Below, one piece after another: positions 34,036 through 45,226 of a stretch of 64,000 bases of DNA. Both the position numbers and the translations under genes were made by a program. The notes below the pieces were generated by a model, which was given only the letters and a program-made list of their open reading frames with translations, made no database searches and was not told where the DNA came from. Every line of letters starts with the position of its first letter. Position 1 is the first letter of the stretch. The stretch comes from Phialocephala subalpina (taxonomy: Eukaryota; Ascomycota; Leotiomycetes; Helotiales; Mollisiaceae), in the NCBI GenBank assembly GCA_900073065.1, contig FJOG01000005.1, positions 2,083,863-2,147,862 of the forward strand. Reading direction: 5' to 3'.

Positions 34036-34341
34036 CTAGTAGAGCTTGGATGCTCTATTTTCCCTCGGTATATATTCTACTTCTTCTCCTCTTAATTCTC
34101 TTTCAAGCCGTAATTTAACCCCTTTTTCCCTACCTTCCTCCCTAGCCTTTTCGAACGACCTCTCTATACACCAGGCTGACAAAGCGCATGCCAAAATAAC
34201 CAGAGCCATGGCGAGGAATGATGGGCTGGCCCTTGGAAAGCACCTTTCCAATCGGCTCAGAAAACCTAGTCTTGGGACTGTCGTCTGTCGCCTAAATCTT
34301 CTCATGCTCCGCTGCGGTCGTGGGAGAAATCTTGATCTCAT
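34036..34341 (-). CDS. Small single-pass membrane protein, unknown
   Basis: 101 residues from the ATG at 34341. The N-terminus is very Arg-rich (MRSRFLPRPQRSMRRFRRQ) and could be a mitochondrial targeting sequence. One hydrophobic helix (FLAMALVILACALSAWCIE) follows, then a charged Glu/Arg tail. I recognise no family. The plus-strand frame over the same bases is its shadow. Confidence 0.4.
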   Translation of the reverse strand: MRSRFLPRPQRSMRRFRRQTTVPRLGFLSRLERCFPRASPSFLAMALVILACALSAWCIERSFEKAREEGREKGVKLRLERELRGEEVEYIPRENRASKLY

Positions 34342-34986
34342 GATGCTGGGTTCTTTGAAGACGATGGGATATTTTGTGATAATTGATCTTTGATGATTGC
34401 ATTTGTTAAGTTGTATGAAGTTTAAATGTGATTGTGAGATATTTCTTCTTCTAATGAAAGATCTAAGTCAGCTTTGGAAATAAACTGGGATAGTCACAGA
34501 CACAGGTATATTTAGTAGGGACCGAAGTTTGACACTGCTGTGTTTCTCCTCGAGTACTATATAGCGGCACTGAGCTGTTTTGTGTTGCAGACCATTCGAA
34601 AGAAGAATGGCTTTGGTGCGGTGATGGAACAGCCTCCTCATGCGTGGCTTTGTTGTCCCCAGCTGTCGGCTCCAGCTTAGTAATATCCTCAGGCTACACC
34701 ACCAATCGCCTTATTCTCCCATACCCACCAGTGAGTAACAAATTTTGTGACACATCGTAATTTAAACTATTTTGAGATATCTCTAATAGATGATCCTTGA
34801 GAGAACATATATTTTCTGCAGAATCTATTCATGATAGCTGAGGCCACCTTAATTAATGGTATAGAACAGAGAGGTAGGATCCAAAATCGGCTCTGGCAGA
34901 ACCCTTGTAAGGGGAGCAGAAAAAGGGCCTCAACAAACTCGGCTACGAAAATGTAGCCGGCGTTCAAATGGGACCCGCACTATAAT

Positions 34987-35160
34987 GGCTCAGGGCGTGC
35001 TCAGGGTGCTCAGAGTACTCAGGCTCTACTCAGGCTCTGCTCAGGCTCTGCTCAGGCTCTGCTCAGGCTCTGCTCAGGCTCTACTCAGGCCTGTTTAGCT
35101 TGCTCACTCTCGGCTTAGGCATTCTCAGGCTCTGCTCAGGTTTACTCGCCCTCAACTCAG
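34987..35160 (+). repeat. Minisatellite of an 11-bp unit (CTCAGGCTCTG)
   Basis: The core (35018-35090) is about six nearly perfect tandem copies of CTCAGGCTCTG, with CTCAGGCTCTA variants at the ends. Degenerate CTCAGG units continue on both sides. The rest of 34,342-35,738 holds no supported gene. Confidence 0.8.
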
Positions 35161-35738
35161 GTAAAGCGGCCGCTGCTCACGCCCAGAGACTAGAACAGAA
35201 CGAGCAAAAGAAAAAAAAATTAATCCTGAGTCTAGGGGTATTCTTTGTCGAGACCCGAAGATACTAGGATCAACAGTTTCAACTAGGCTTGTCTCGATTT
35301 ACAAGTTTGAAAGGATGCGGCAGATACGAGCTTTACTTCTCAGGAAACTTGAAATGATCAAGAGTGATAGCTAGAAGATAAAGTTTGCAAGGCAGAACAT
35401 TCGGTTCGAAGAGCTCGCATTGCCAGCCGCCAGGATCATTCACCTAGTAGATGAATACATCAGTGATCAAGCTTCAGCAAACCCATATACATCGATTGTG
35501 CGGATTAGGATACTTTATTTGCTTCCAGTAAGCTTTTCAAAATACATTTCCTCTGGTGTTCATGTCTTCTGTGTATTAGTACTGTTGCAAAGTCAGCTAA
35601 TTCCAAAATTTAGCTTTTCTTCAATCCCTCGAAACAAGCTATTTTCTTCATGAAAGGCCTCGAATATCTCTCTAACCTACTCATCAAATCCGCAGCAAGG
35701 TAGAAAGCTTATATGCCCGTCGCTACAACCAAGAAGCT

Positions 35739-37702
35739 GTGACTTCAGCAAATGCTTACAGAGACACTTTGAAATTGTCGCACCTTAACATACTCGAGTT
35801 CCAAGCTAGGAGTATTTGCTACCTTATCAAGAATGGAGGTTTCAGCATTGGACTAAACAGCGTTTTGTGGGATCCCTGGAAGTCATCATTAGCTGTCATT
35901 CAAGGCAGAGAGGACGAATATCTCCAGGTCTACGAAATCTGGAAAGATCTGAGAAACCAAGAAGAGTCTGAGGCTATCTACAAGCGTCATGGGGAAGCCA
36001 TGAACTCCATATATACCGTCGCCACTGATGTATCTAGCCTGCGACGAGTCGTTAAAAGAGCGAACGCCCACGAGTCTCGTCGACTGTTTCTGAGGTTTCT
36101 TTCGACAGTTGATCCTTCACAAAATCACAACTCTGCTATTCAAACGCTTGATTCAAATACCGGGAAATGGTTGCTAGATGAAAATGAACGCTTCGAAACC
36201 TGGAAAACAGCTCCTAACTCTTTGCTCTGATTGAATGGAAAAGGTAAGACCCTTGAAGGAATTGCATACTCCTAGCTAATAGAGCCTTCAAGCTGGCTCA
36301 GGGAAATCTGTTTTGAGGAATGTCTTCCCTTTTAATTCACAGAAAATCTCATCCTAAATGTATGCGTATAGTGCCGCCGTGATCAAGCACCTTTCGGAGG
36401 CTTGCAACAGCAATCCGGAAATTGCACGTGCCTTTTCTATTTTAGCTTCACCGATGCTCAGAAACAGGATCCTGTGGAAATGCTTTTGTTCTGTCATTAA
36501 ACTACTCGTTTCTCGCCCCGATACACCAAAACCAATCGAAATGTTGCGCCATTATCGGGAGATGGGGCATTGGCCAGATTTGGAAACTCTCGAGGATGTT
36601 CTACTTTCCACACTGCATGGGCTCTCTCATGTCTACTTAGTGCTTGACGCTCTTGGTGGATGTCCTCTTGATGGTGGCGCACGAGGGAGTCTAATGGATG
36701 CACTACTCAAACTTCGTGGGAGAGATCAGGCAAGCCTACATCTGTTTATCACCAGTCGGAGAGAATTTGACATTAAAGTTCGGCTACAACCTACCTTTCT
36801 AAGGTTCTCCGAAACCTCGTCGGTTTTTGACCTTGATCTATCAAACTTCCAGGACTCGCTTAATCACGATATTGGATTGTTTATAGACGATACTTTTGTT
36901 CGCCGGTCTTTCCGCCCTTGGCCAATTGAGCTGAAAGAGGAAGCCAAATTGGTACTGATCAAGAATTCGGATAGCATGTATGTATTCCAGTAAAGATTTC
37001 TGTCTCGTAATTTTCTTAGGGTATAAAGACATCTGAGTGTATGTTGACAAGGAAACTAAATCGGTTTCAATACGTATCCAACCAATTTCGTACTCTTGAG
37101 AAATGTAAAAGCATAGCCAATATCCGGGAAGCACTAAGAGAGTTGCTCGAGGGCCTAGACGATACATATAGTAGGATGCTTTACAACATGGCATCTGAAA
37201 ACACAAGACAAGTTGCCAGTATTTTGAAGTGGCTTGCATTCTCACTCAGACTCCTCTATCTAGAAGAGGTTGCGGAAATCTTTGTGCTAGACTATGAGCA
37301 TTCCCAGCCTACTCACAAAGATAATCGATTTCGGGAGCCCGAAGATGTTCTGAACTACCTTCCCGGCATTGTTATCAGCGACAAGGCTGTGCATACGGAT
37401 GGCCCAGTTGTCAAAGGGTCTTCTGTGATAAAATTCGCACATTTCTCTAGCAAAGAATACCTATGCTCTGACAAAGTCAAACCAGACTATTTTGCTACGC
37501 CGGAGCAGGCTTCGCATTTACACATTGCAGAGTGCTGTCTTGAATACCATTTGCAAGTCAGTGAACATACTCTAGCGACTGAAATTGCAGCGAGAGAAAA
37601 TGTTCTTTGGGACTACGCAGCTCGGAACTGGGCTACACATCTCGAAAATGTGACAGTCGAACGTTGGACAACATCTGTTATTGATCGTGCAATTCCAGTA
37701 TA
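35739..37702 (+). pseudogene. NACHT-ankyrin (NLR-like) protein, N-terminal and NTPase part, broken
   Basis: A helical N-terminal region leads into a Walker A that spans a 49-base intron (36244-36292): LNGK before it, AGSGKS after it. Just before the intron a TGA (36228-36230) stands where TGG (Trp) is usual (SLL.LNGK). A TAA at 36355-36357 is one change from CAA. Two frame changes occur between 36,430 and 36,500, since FTDAQKQDPVEML is in another frame from VSRPDTPKPIEML. The Walker B region reads VYLVLDALGGCP, where the family has an acidic pair before Cys-Pro. Further on are the sensor-like LFITSRREFD and the winged-helix region (KCKSIANIREALRELLEGLDDTYSRML). Family members act in fungal self/non-self recognition. 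This copy is non-functional as it stands. Confidence 0.7.
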
Positions 37703-38354
37703 GGAAAGGATTACTCAATTATTAGAATAATTATTGAATAATATTGAGTATTATTCAATAGAATAAGAGTAACGAGTTTATGACTAAGCTATTGAATAGA
37801 ATAGAATAGAATAATTAATAATTATTCAACGCTATTAAATAACCACGTGACTTTTGCATATAATATTATATAGAATTTGAATATAATAATAAACTTAGAA
37901 CTTTTCTATTTTATATACTAAAAACTAAAGAGATCTATAATTTGAATCAAAAGAAAACCTAGAAACTACTTTTTTCGATGTAAAACGAATTCTTAAGATC
38001 TTTTCCCCAGATTTGGTTCTTAGATTAATTATGTACGTATAAGTGCACGTGATACGATCGTTAGCTTAATTAGAGTATTTTACTTGTTTTAAAGGTTTTC
38101 TCTATTTATACTCTTTCTTCCTCGTCTTATATTCTAAGAACAAATACGCTAAATTAAATAGAAGATATTACTTTTTAAGCATTTTCGCGTATTTAGCCAA
38201 TTAGGTAGGGTTATTTTTAGCACGTGATTTTGTTCAATAACTTATTGAATAATAATGATTATTATTGAATAGAATAAGAGTAACACGTGAGTTACTCATG
38301 AATAGAATAACTTAACTCATTTTCGTTATTGAGTATTATTGAATTTCCCACACT
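37696..38354. mobile_element. AT-rich insertion (about 660 bp) inside the NACHT-ankyrin gene
   Basis: Very AT-rich DNA separates the winged-helix part from the ankyrin repeats. Both ends carry related motifs: TATTGAGTATTATT near 37,740 and again near 38,325, and GAATAGAATAAGAGTAAC or close variants near 37,755 and 38,270. The 9-mer GTGCAATTC occurs at 37687-37695 and 38355-38363, directly flanking the insertion, and could be a target-site duplication. There is no coding capacity. It is probably a non-autonomous element or RIP-converted insertion. Confidence 0.5.
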
Positions 38355-38464
38355 GTGCAATTCGGGTACTTATAGGTCATTCGGAAGCGCTGATAAATAT
38401 GATAAGGTTTCTGACCCCGGGATATACCAATCAGGGGCGCGAACAACTATCCTAGCCACGGTCA

Positions 38465-38960
38465 TTGACTTTACTGCTAACTCCATTGTATTACACAGCA
38501 TCTATTGGAGCTCTTGGATTGACTCGTTTGTTAATTAAGAACGGGACTCGGCTTAATGCACGCCCGTCAGACAGAAAATACGGGTTTGATCTACAAGTAG
38601 CGGCCGCTGAAGGAAGAAAGTCCATCTTCGAGGTTCTTCTCGAAGCAGGTGCGGACGTCAATCTCGGAGGTGGATACTTTGGATCTGTGCTCCAAGCAGC
38701 GGCTCACCATGGATATTAACGAATAGTTCGGATTCTGCTCGATCATCGCGCCGACCCCCACAGAATAGGCGGACATTTTGGAACAGCGCTCCAAGCTGCT
38801 GCAGCAGGTGGCAACGCCGACATTGTCCAGCTTCTGATTCAAATCGGTGCCGATGTTAATGCACAGGGCGGGGTTTTTGAAAATGCCTTACAGGTAGCTG
38901 CTGATTGTGGATCCTTGAGCATAGTAAAAATGTTATTATACAGTGGCGTTGATGTCAACG
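38465..38960 (+). pseudogene. Ankyrin-repeat tail of the NACHT-ankyrin gene, broken
   Basis: After the insertion, ankyrin repeats resume: YTASIGALGLTRLLIKNG, AAAEGRKSIFEVLLEAGADVN, then TALQAAAAGGNADIVQLLIQ and GADVNAQGGVFENALQVAAD. A TAA at 38717-38719 splits them, with reading continuing in the same frame afterwards. Four to five repeats are visible before the signal fades near 38,960. The STAND/NLR layout (NTPase plus repeats) supports one original gene from 35.7 to 39 kb. Confidence 0.65.
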
Positions 38961-39505
38961 CACAGTCGAGCATGTCTACACGAATTGGAAAGAAGGCAGG
39001 CTTACCCGGATTGACGGCATGAGGTTGGCAGAAAGGTTGCGAGGGTATCAGAAGATTCCCATGAGTACATTGAGCGGCGGAAAGAAAAGATCCTCCGGCG
39101 CAGCAACTAGAATTAAAATTCTTTAAATACCTTGCCAGCGAAGGAAGGAAGGGTTGGTGGCAGTAGCTAGCGATTCATCCTCTAAGGTACAAAAGAATTC
39201 AAGTCGATCCCCAGAAGCGGTTCGAAAACAAAAAAACAGAAGTTGAAGCCAGAGGATGTTTGGAGGGGTAAGAGGTAGCCCGGTGCCGCAATCTTGGTGT
39301 ATTGCATTTCGAACCCCACGTAGGTTCTAACTTCATGAACTTGAAGCGAAGGGAAGTTAGACAGACCACGCCAGAAAGATTCAGAACACCACTTCACGAT
39401 CATTTCATGAGAAATGAAAAGAAAATTGAAGAGTCGAGTTTCTGTTCCCGGGTGCCAATAGTTCCATTGATAAAATACACAAAAGCGAAAAGTAGTGTGT
39501 AACTT
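38961..39505. other. Intergenic, no gene seen
   Basis: 3' flank of the ankyrin relic and of the SDR gene. Only short frames are present. Confidence 0.5.
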
Positions 39506-40625
39506 TTACATCTTGCTCGGCATCCTCATGCCTCCATCAAGTCTCAAGACTACACCATTAAGCATGATATTCTCAATGCTCTGACTCACCAAACTCGCAA
39601 ACTCCTCCGGTTTTCCCGGTCTCAGCGGGAACTCCATAACCCTCGTCAAGCTCGCTCGAACTTTATCACTCATCATCGCCGTCATCCTACTATCAAACAA
39701 ACTCGGCGCAATAGTAACAACCCTAATCCCATACCTCGCCAGATCTCTCGTCATCGGCAGCGTTAGAGAAGCAATAGCACCTTTCGAAGCTGAATACGCC
39801 ACTTGACCTGGTTGACCATCGAAGGCGGCGGCGGAGGCGACCATTATGACTATGCCGCGCTCCCCGTCCGCATCAACCGGCTCGGTGCGTGCGATGTGTG
39901 GGAGGACTTGGCGGATGAGGTCGATGGTACCGCGGACGTTGACGTTCATTACGAAGTCAAAATCGGAGAGGGAGAAGGGGTTGAGGTTTCGGTCCAGGAT
40001 CTGTAAGGAAATATTAGCAATGAATTTTAATCTTACAAATATAACAATGGAAGTAGTAAGTAATGACCGAAGCTTGGAACTGAAATTGGAAGAACCAAAT
40101 GTGAAGAGTAACTCGAGGTGGACAAAAATGTCAACTGTCACGTGCCAGTGCTTCCAGCATGTGGATAATAGTTGCACAAAGTCAGACAAGCCAGAGAACG
40201 TCAAGAACTTTCTTGAATGCTCTTTGGGCCTTCTTCCCTCCAACACAAGAAAATTTACATGCAAAAGCAGCAAAACACGCACCTTAGCTGGCGTGGAAAC
40301 TCCAGCAGCAGCAATAACCCCGCCAACCGTCTTCCCTGTCTCCTTCACCCATTCCAAAGTGGCTTTGACAGCAGCTTCGATGCTTTCTGTCTCAAGGACA
40401 TTGGTCTCGAAGAATTTGGTCTTCCCACCACCGATTTCTTTCACCAGTTGCTCTGCAAGCTCTTCATTCATGTCCAGAATAGCAACATATCCTCCCTTTC
40501 GGCAAATATCCTCGACACATGCCCGACCGAGTCCAGAAGCTCTGCTCCATATTAGCCTTTAATCTTCTTCGGTTTATAAGTACGCACCCTCCAGAGATAA
40601 CAAACGTTCTACCTTCAATCTTCAT
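39506..40625 (-). CDS. Short-chain dehydrogenase, HSD10/type-2 3-hydroxyacyl-CoA dehydrogenase-like
   Basis: Exons 40625-40588, 40541-40283 and 40000-39506 join in phase, 263 residues. The first splice rebuilds the cofactor motif GGASGLGRAC. Then come VAILDMNE (Asp, favouring NAD), the catalytic Ser in ASAAAFDG, Tyr/Lys in YSASK, and IAPSLFDS. The segment FDGQPGQVAYSASKGAIASLTLPM closely follows HSD10-type enzymes, which oxidise 3-hydroxyacyl-CoA in mitochondria. The second intron is long (282 bases). The substrate is inferred from family only; a peroxisomal or cytosolic role is possible because no clear targeting signal is seen. Confidence 0.85.
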
Positions 40626-41033
40626 TTTGCTTATTGTGATTCAGAAATGTCTTTTTGAATCAAGTCAGCATCAAGATGATGTCCAAGATCATCAATCACA
40701 AGGCCGAGGTTCAACCCCAGAATGGCGCTTTCCGAATGCGGTCAGGCGTCGGCATCGCATTATTCAAACACCGATTTCGATAAGACAAGCCGCAGCGACG
40801 ACATGCGCGTCGAGATCATCACGGGACAATTAAAACACAGACATCAACAGGTGATTGAGGCCTCACAACACGACGATACTCTCTGCTCTTTGAGAGCGAC
40901 AACGACAAGATGGTGCGACCAAGGAGATCATCTGTGGCGAGTGAGGAGAGTCAAGGGACAGCGAGAGATCAGGTTTGTTGACTTGGATAGAGAGATTGGG
41001 GTAGACGCTGATGAGAAGCAGGAACTGGGAAGC

Positions 41034-42063
41034 ATGTACGACTACCTTGCAAAGATCATCCTTCTAGGTCCCAGTGGAAGCGGAAAGTATGATATCAGCC
41101 CTCCAAGCAGAAGAGAAGAGCAATACTGATTGCGTTCAGATCCTGTTTGCTCCACAGATTTGTAAAGAACGAATGGCGGATCCTTTCATCACAAACGATT
41201 GGCGTCGAGTTCGCAAGCAAGATAATTAGAGTCGGGACCGGAGCGAGAAGAAAGAGGATAAAGCTACAAGTACGTCGAATCTACCACAAGCTCGAGAACC
41301 CCACTTACAATGTTACCAGCTCTGGGATACAGCAGGCACAGAACGATTCCGCTCCGTTTCGAGGTCCTACTACCGCGGCGCTGCAGGCGCAATACTAGTC
41401 TACGACATCACATCCCACAATACCTTCACCTCCCTCCCCTCATTCATGAACGATGCCCGTGCGCTCGCCTCACCGAACCTCACACTTCTACTCGCGGGGA
41501 ATAAGTTGGATCTGGCAGATAGCGGGATGTTGATCGATACTGGGCACTCGAGTTTTCAACCAGCTACACCATCGAGCGTCAGCAGCAAAAGTTCTCAATT
41601 CCCCTTCGAAGCCTCGAAATCCACCGCAAGCCCAGCCGCGAATCTAGGCCTAGGAACACAACTCCGCGCCACCGTCGCCCCAGACGGCCGAGAAGTATCC
41701 GCAGAAGAAGCATCCCGATGGGCAAGCTCAAACAACATTCCTGTAACGATGGAAGTATCCGCCTTGTCTGGAGACAACGTTGAAGAAGTATTCAACCGTC
41801 TGGCCCGTATGATTCTCACAAAAATCGAGCTGGGAGAAATAGATCCCGATGATCCGATGAGTGGGATACAGTATGGAGATGGGGGGTGGGCAGGTGATGG
41901 AGATGGAGCGAGTGTGAAGAGTGGAATGACGATGGATGATGGGGGGTCGAGGAGGAGGAGGAAACCGAGAAGTAGGGCGGGGTGGGGCGGGACGTTGGGG
42001 ATGAGGGAGTGGGAGGAGGTGTTTACTGTTGGGGCGAGGAGGAGGAATAACAGGTGCTGCTAG
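41034..42063 (+). CDS. Rab4-like small GTPase with a large insertion before G5
   Basis: Exons 41034-41086, 41140-41269 and 41320-42063 join in phase, 308 residues from [12 protein letters not shown]. Rab GTPases control vesicle traffic; Rab4 types act on endosomes. G motifs are complete: GPSGSGKS (across intron 1), [17 protein letters not shown] (starting intron 3's exon), NKLD and SALSGDN. About 60 Ser/Thr-rich residues separate NKLD from the final GTPase strand, where the family normally has about 30. The C-terminal tail is unusually long, Gly/Arg-rich ([17 protein letters not shown]), and ends in RCC for geranylgeranylation. In-frame codons continue upstream to about 40,722 and might encode a longer N-terminus, but the ATG at 41034 matches the family start. 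Confidence 0.88.
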
Positions 42064-42773
42064 ACTTTGCAGCGCGGTCGAAATCTCTTTTGTAAGATTC
42101 TTGTGGATATTAGGGCCATCAGCGAATACTGTCTTTTTTTCTGTGTATATCTGGGCGATGGCGTTCGGCGAGTAGACTTCGATCGTTTGGTGCCTGCGGC
42201 ATCTTCTTTTCTTTGGTCAGGGACCCATTTGAGAAGAACATAGGGATTCATGTGGATATGATAGATTACAGTACATTAATAATAGTTCGCGATGAATGGA
42301 TGTCTATACTCGAGCCGGGAGGAAGTAGAGCCTCTTAGGAATGGCAGTGATGCAGCAACAAGATAGAGTGAAGTCCTAGATTGAGTCCACAGAGTGAGAC
42401 CTTTGCACTTCGATGTCGCCGATGACTCCATCAAAGATCACATTTCTTGCAAGCCATAAGATTGGAAATCCAGGCGCTTTTATTCATCTGCCGAGTCACA
42501 CCATGAAGCTTCTCTCCCATGAAACTGCTTTGCTGCCCATTTCTGATGCGCTTCTTAATGTCTGTTTTCTCCAGACTTGCCTTTGAGAATCGCACTTCAA
42601 GTATTTTCGTTCCATCGACGAACTACTTTTTCCATCAATAAAATACTCTCATGCATCTCCCACCGATATCGTCAACGCCAACGACAGCGTCTCTCCCACT
42701 GGAAGTGTCAGCGCTCAAATTAGAGCCGTCGTAGCGACCTTGCTCACCCATCAATGCCTCCCTCCCGCCCCTC
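42064..42773. other. Convergent intergenic region, no gene seen
   Basis: 3' flanks of the Rab gene (plus) and the hypothetical gene (minus). Confidence 0.5.
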
Positions 42774-43627
42774 TTACAACTCATATCTCAGCTCAGGCGA
42801 AGTAAGAGGCTTCATATCCTCCTTAATCCCCCTAACCATCCCCTCAACCAACGCAAAGCATAACTCCATGACCTTTACCTTGCTTAGCCCCGCCCCTTCG
42901 TTAGAACCAATTTGCTCCTTCAACTCGCTCGTCTTGACCTTGCCTTGGAGATTATTGTCCTTGGTGTACTTCTCTCTGGTGTTCTCTTCTTCTTCGAGGA
43001 GGGCGATGAATGTATCTGCCAATTTTACACATTGTCAGTCTCTTATTCAGTACTTTGGTCCAAGGGAGGAGAGGGACGGAACGGACCAGAGATCTCTTCA
43101 AGGTGCTTTACCAGATCCGCAATGTTGATATCCTTGTTTGAGGTAAAGCAAGCTTCGAAAAGTGCGCGTCCGATGATAAGGCCGCGAGATTGGGTTGAGG
43201 AGGTAATAAAGGAGGGACAGAGCCATGAGGTCCAGATGACAACGCTCCTAGCCTCAAACTCGGTCTCAAAGACTCTGGTTGAATATTGACCATCCAAGAA
43301 GCCCTAGGCAAAGTCAGTATTGGATTTCAGGACTTTGGACAAGATGGAAATGTTAAAATAGTTTGGGGACTTTAGGGAGAGAAAGAGTGGGGTGGGGTGG
43401 GGTGGGGAAGGGGAGGGACGTACATTGGTGGAGAGGGTGAGCCATTCGCTGGTGTACTTAGGGACGAAAGCGTTTTGTGGGGTGGCGGCGACGTTGGAAG
43501 TAAGGACACTCATCTTAGGACTAGCGCCCTCCAAAGGAGAGCCGCTGTCGTTGGGTTGGACATTCTGGGAAGAATAGTCGTCAAAGTTGACATCCTCGTC
43601 ATGGCTGACAGGTTGTCTTTCATACAT
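42774..43627 (-). CDS. Hypothetical protein, three exons
   Basis: Exons 43627-43424, 43303-43087 and 43015-42774 join in phase, 220 residues. The first ATG after the TATA-like box is at 43627 (MYERQPVSHDEDVNFDDYSS). Open Pro/Gln-rich codons extend upstream without an ATG and are taken as leader. The N-terminus is disordered. The rest is helical: EFEARSVVIWTSWLCPSFI, then LIIGRALFEACF, DLVKHLEEIS, a charged LLEEEENTREKY and a C-terminal KVMELCFALVEGMVRGIKED. There is no membrane segment or enzyme motif. I do not recognise the family. Intron 1 contains a GGGGT repeat run. Confidence 0.65.
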
Positions 43628-43851
43628 CTTTGCGGTGGGAACAGGGAATGGAGGGTGAGCGGGTTGGCTGTGACGACTGGAGTAGGGATCGGGGTTTGTG
43701 GGTGAGTTATCGTTGAAGCGGACTTCCTTTGGGCGTTGTGGATCTGCCGTTGTGTCAGGTTGTGAGCTTGGTTGTTGGGGTTGAGAAGGGGTTGGGTCGG
43801 GGTTCAAGGGAAAGAGGTTGTTTTTGAAAAGAGGCTACGAAGCTACGAAGT

Positions 43852-43868
43852 GGATATTTATATAAAGA
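43852..43868 (-). promoter_or_regulatory. TATA box of the hypothetical gene
   Basis: The minus strand reads CTTTATATAAATATCC, about 230 bases upstream of the ATG at 43627. Confidence 0.4.
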
Positions 43869-44019
43869 CTAGGAGACGGCTTGCGAAGGGGAAAGCGAGC
43901 GGGTTGTGCCAGATAAGGATTACATTTTGCGAGATATCATATTTTGTTGACAGTAGCTGCATTGCTTTCTCGCTACTTTTGCATCAAGTCCTTTGCTTGC
44001 TTTTGTGGCTCGTTTTTGA

Positions 44020-44400
44020 GTCGCTCTAACAACAAGAGCGCTTTTGCCTCTGATATGCGCTGAAATTTAGAGAGAGTTTCTGCTTTTGTCTTTTGCTCTT
44101 TCATATTATATGACTCTCCAATGGTCTGACTGTCGCGGGAGTGGAGTGGAGTTGAGGATATGGTCGCTATCCCCGTCGCTGAAAGTCGCTCTGAAAGCTA
44201 GGACGCTATTGCCTTTGATAAGGACTGATGTTTGGACAGCGTCTCTAATTTGCCTTTATCTTTCCCACTGCATCAACTCTCCTCTGGGAGTGGAGTGGAA
44301 GATATCGTCGCTGTCGCGGAAGGTCGCTCTGGTAACGAGGACGTTTTTACTTTCCATAAGCGCTAAGATGTAGAGAGTGTCTTTGATCTTGCCCAATTCA
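44020..44400 (+). repeat. Three degenerate tandem copies of a 140-165 bp unit
   Basis: GTCGCTCT-anchored blocks begin at about 44020, 44185 and 44323. Each continues with AGGACG/AGAGCG, a TTTGCCT/TTTTACT stretch, a GATAAG.GCTGA/CATAAGCGCTAA variant and AGAGAGTGTCT. The region 43,870-45,226 otherwise holds no supported gene, so this is either a decayed local duplication or a non-coding unit. Confidence 0.45.
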
Positions 44401-45226
44401 TTACCTCTCTCTTTCTTTCCGTGCCAAGCTGTAATTTGAAATTGGTGAACGAGATCTGGCTCTTTGGTATTGGATTTGAGGGCTTGGCACGTGATCGCTT
44501 AATTCAGGGGAGTGAAGGTGCCTCACTGGCGAGCAGCAACGCACCATCAGAACGCAATTGTTTCTCAACTTGTTCCGAGTATGCAGAAGAACTTCTGAAC
44601 TACTAAAGCCTTAGTGCTCGTCCACTTTCTACAATGTCGCAACCGTGCCAAACACGTTGTCGATGGAGAACTCACTATTCTCCTGATCCGAGGTACCACG
44701 GCCCAGGCTGCAGCGTTGACCTGTCTCTGCAGCAATATTATTCGGCCGGTGCAACAATATCCTAGGAGTGTTAGAATCCTAGCCGAGCCTTGAGCAGAGT
44801 AAAACGGGAATACTTGTTCTTGCTTTCGACAATTTGGCGAGGAATGTTTAGCCAGCAGCATGCTTGACCTGTATTTGGTTTCGAACGCACGATCAAGAGC
44901 GTCAAAGCCGATTTAGAACAGGTGCAAACACTATAGGCGGCAAACTCGGATGGTATGTTGCTTCCTTGCGAAGTTATGGCTTCTCTGGAATATCATACAT
45001 TGATGTTCTTACATACTCAGGTTTTTTTGCTTCTGGAATTCGCCCTCGTTTCGGAGTCTCCGGCACCTGCATATGCTCTCGCTCCAAGTAGTTATAATAC
45101 ATAAATGAGCTGCACAAACCCTCGATCTCCACGGTAGGTTAACACGACCCAACAGCATAGAAGATCGAGGCATCACCGCCAACGAGAACCGGAGAATATA
45201 GGTAGAGAATGGCACTCGGCCAAGTC

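Noticed and set aside
34987..35160. CRISPR-like array
   Set aside because: The units are head-to-tail with no spacers; this is a minisatellite, and the genome is eukaryotic.
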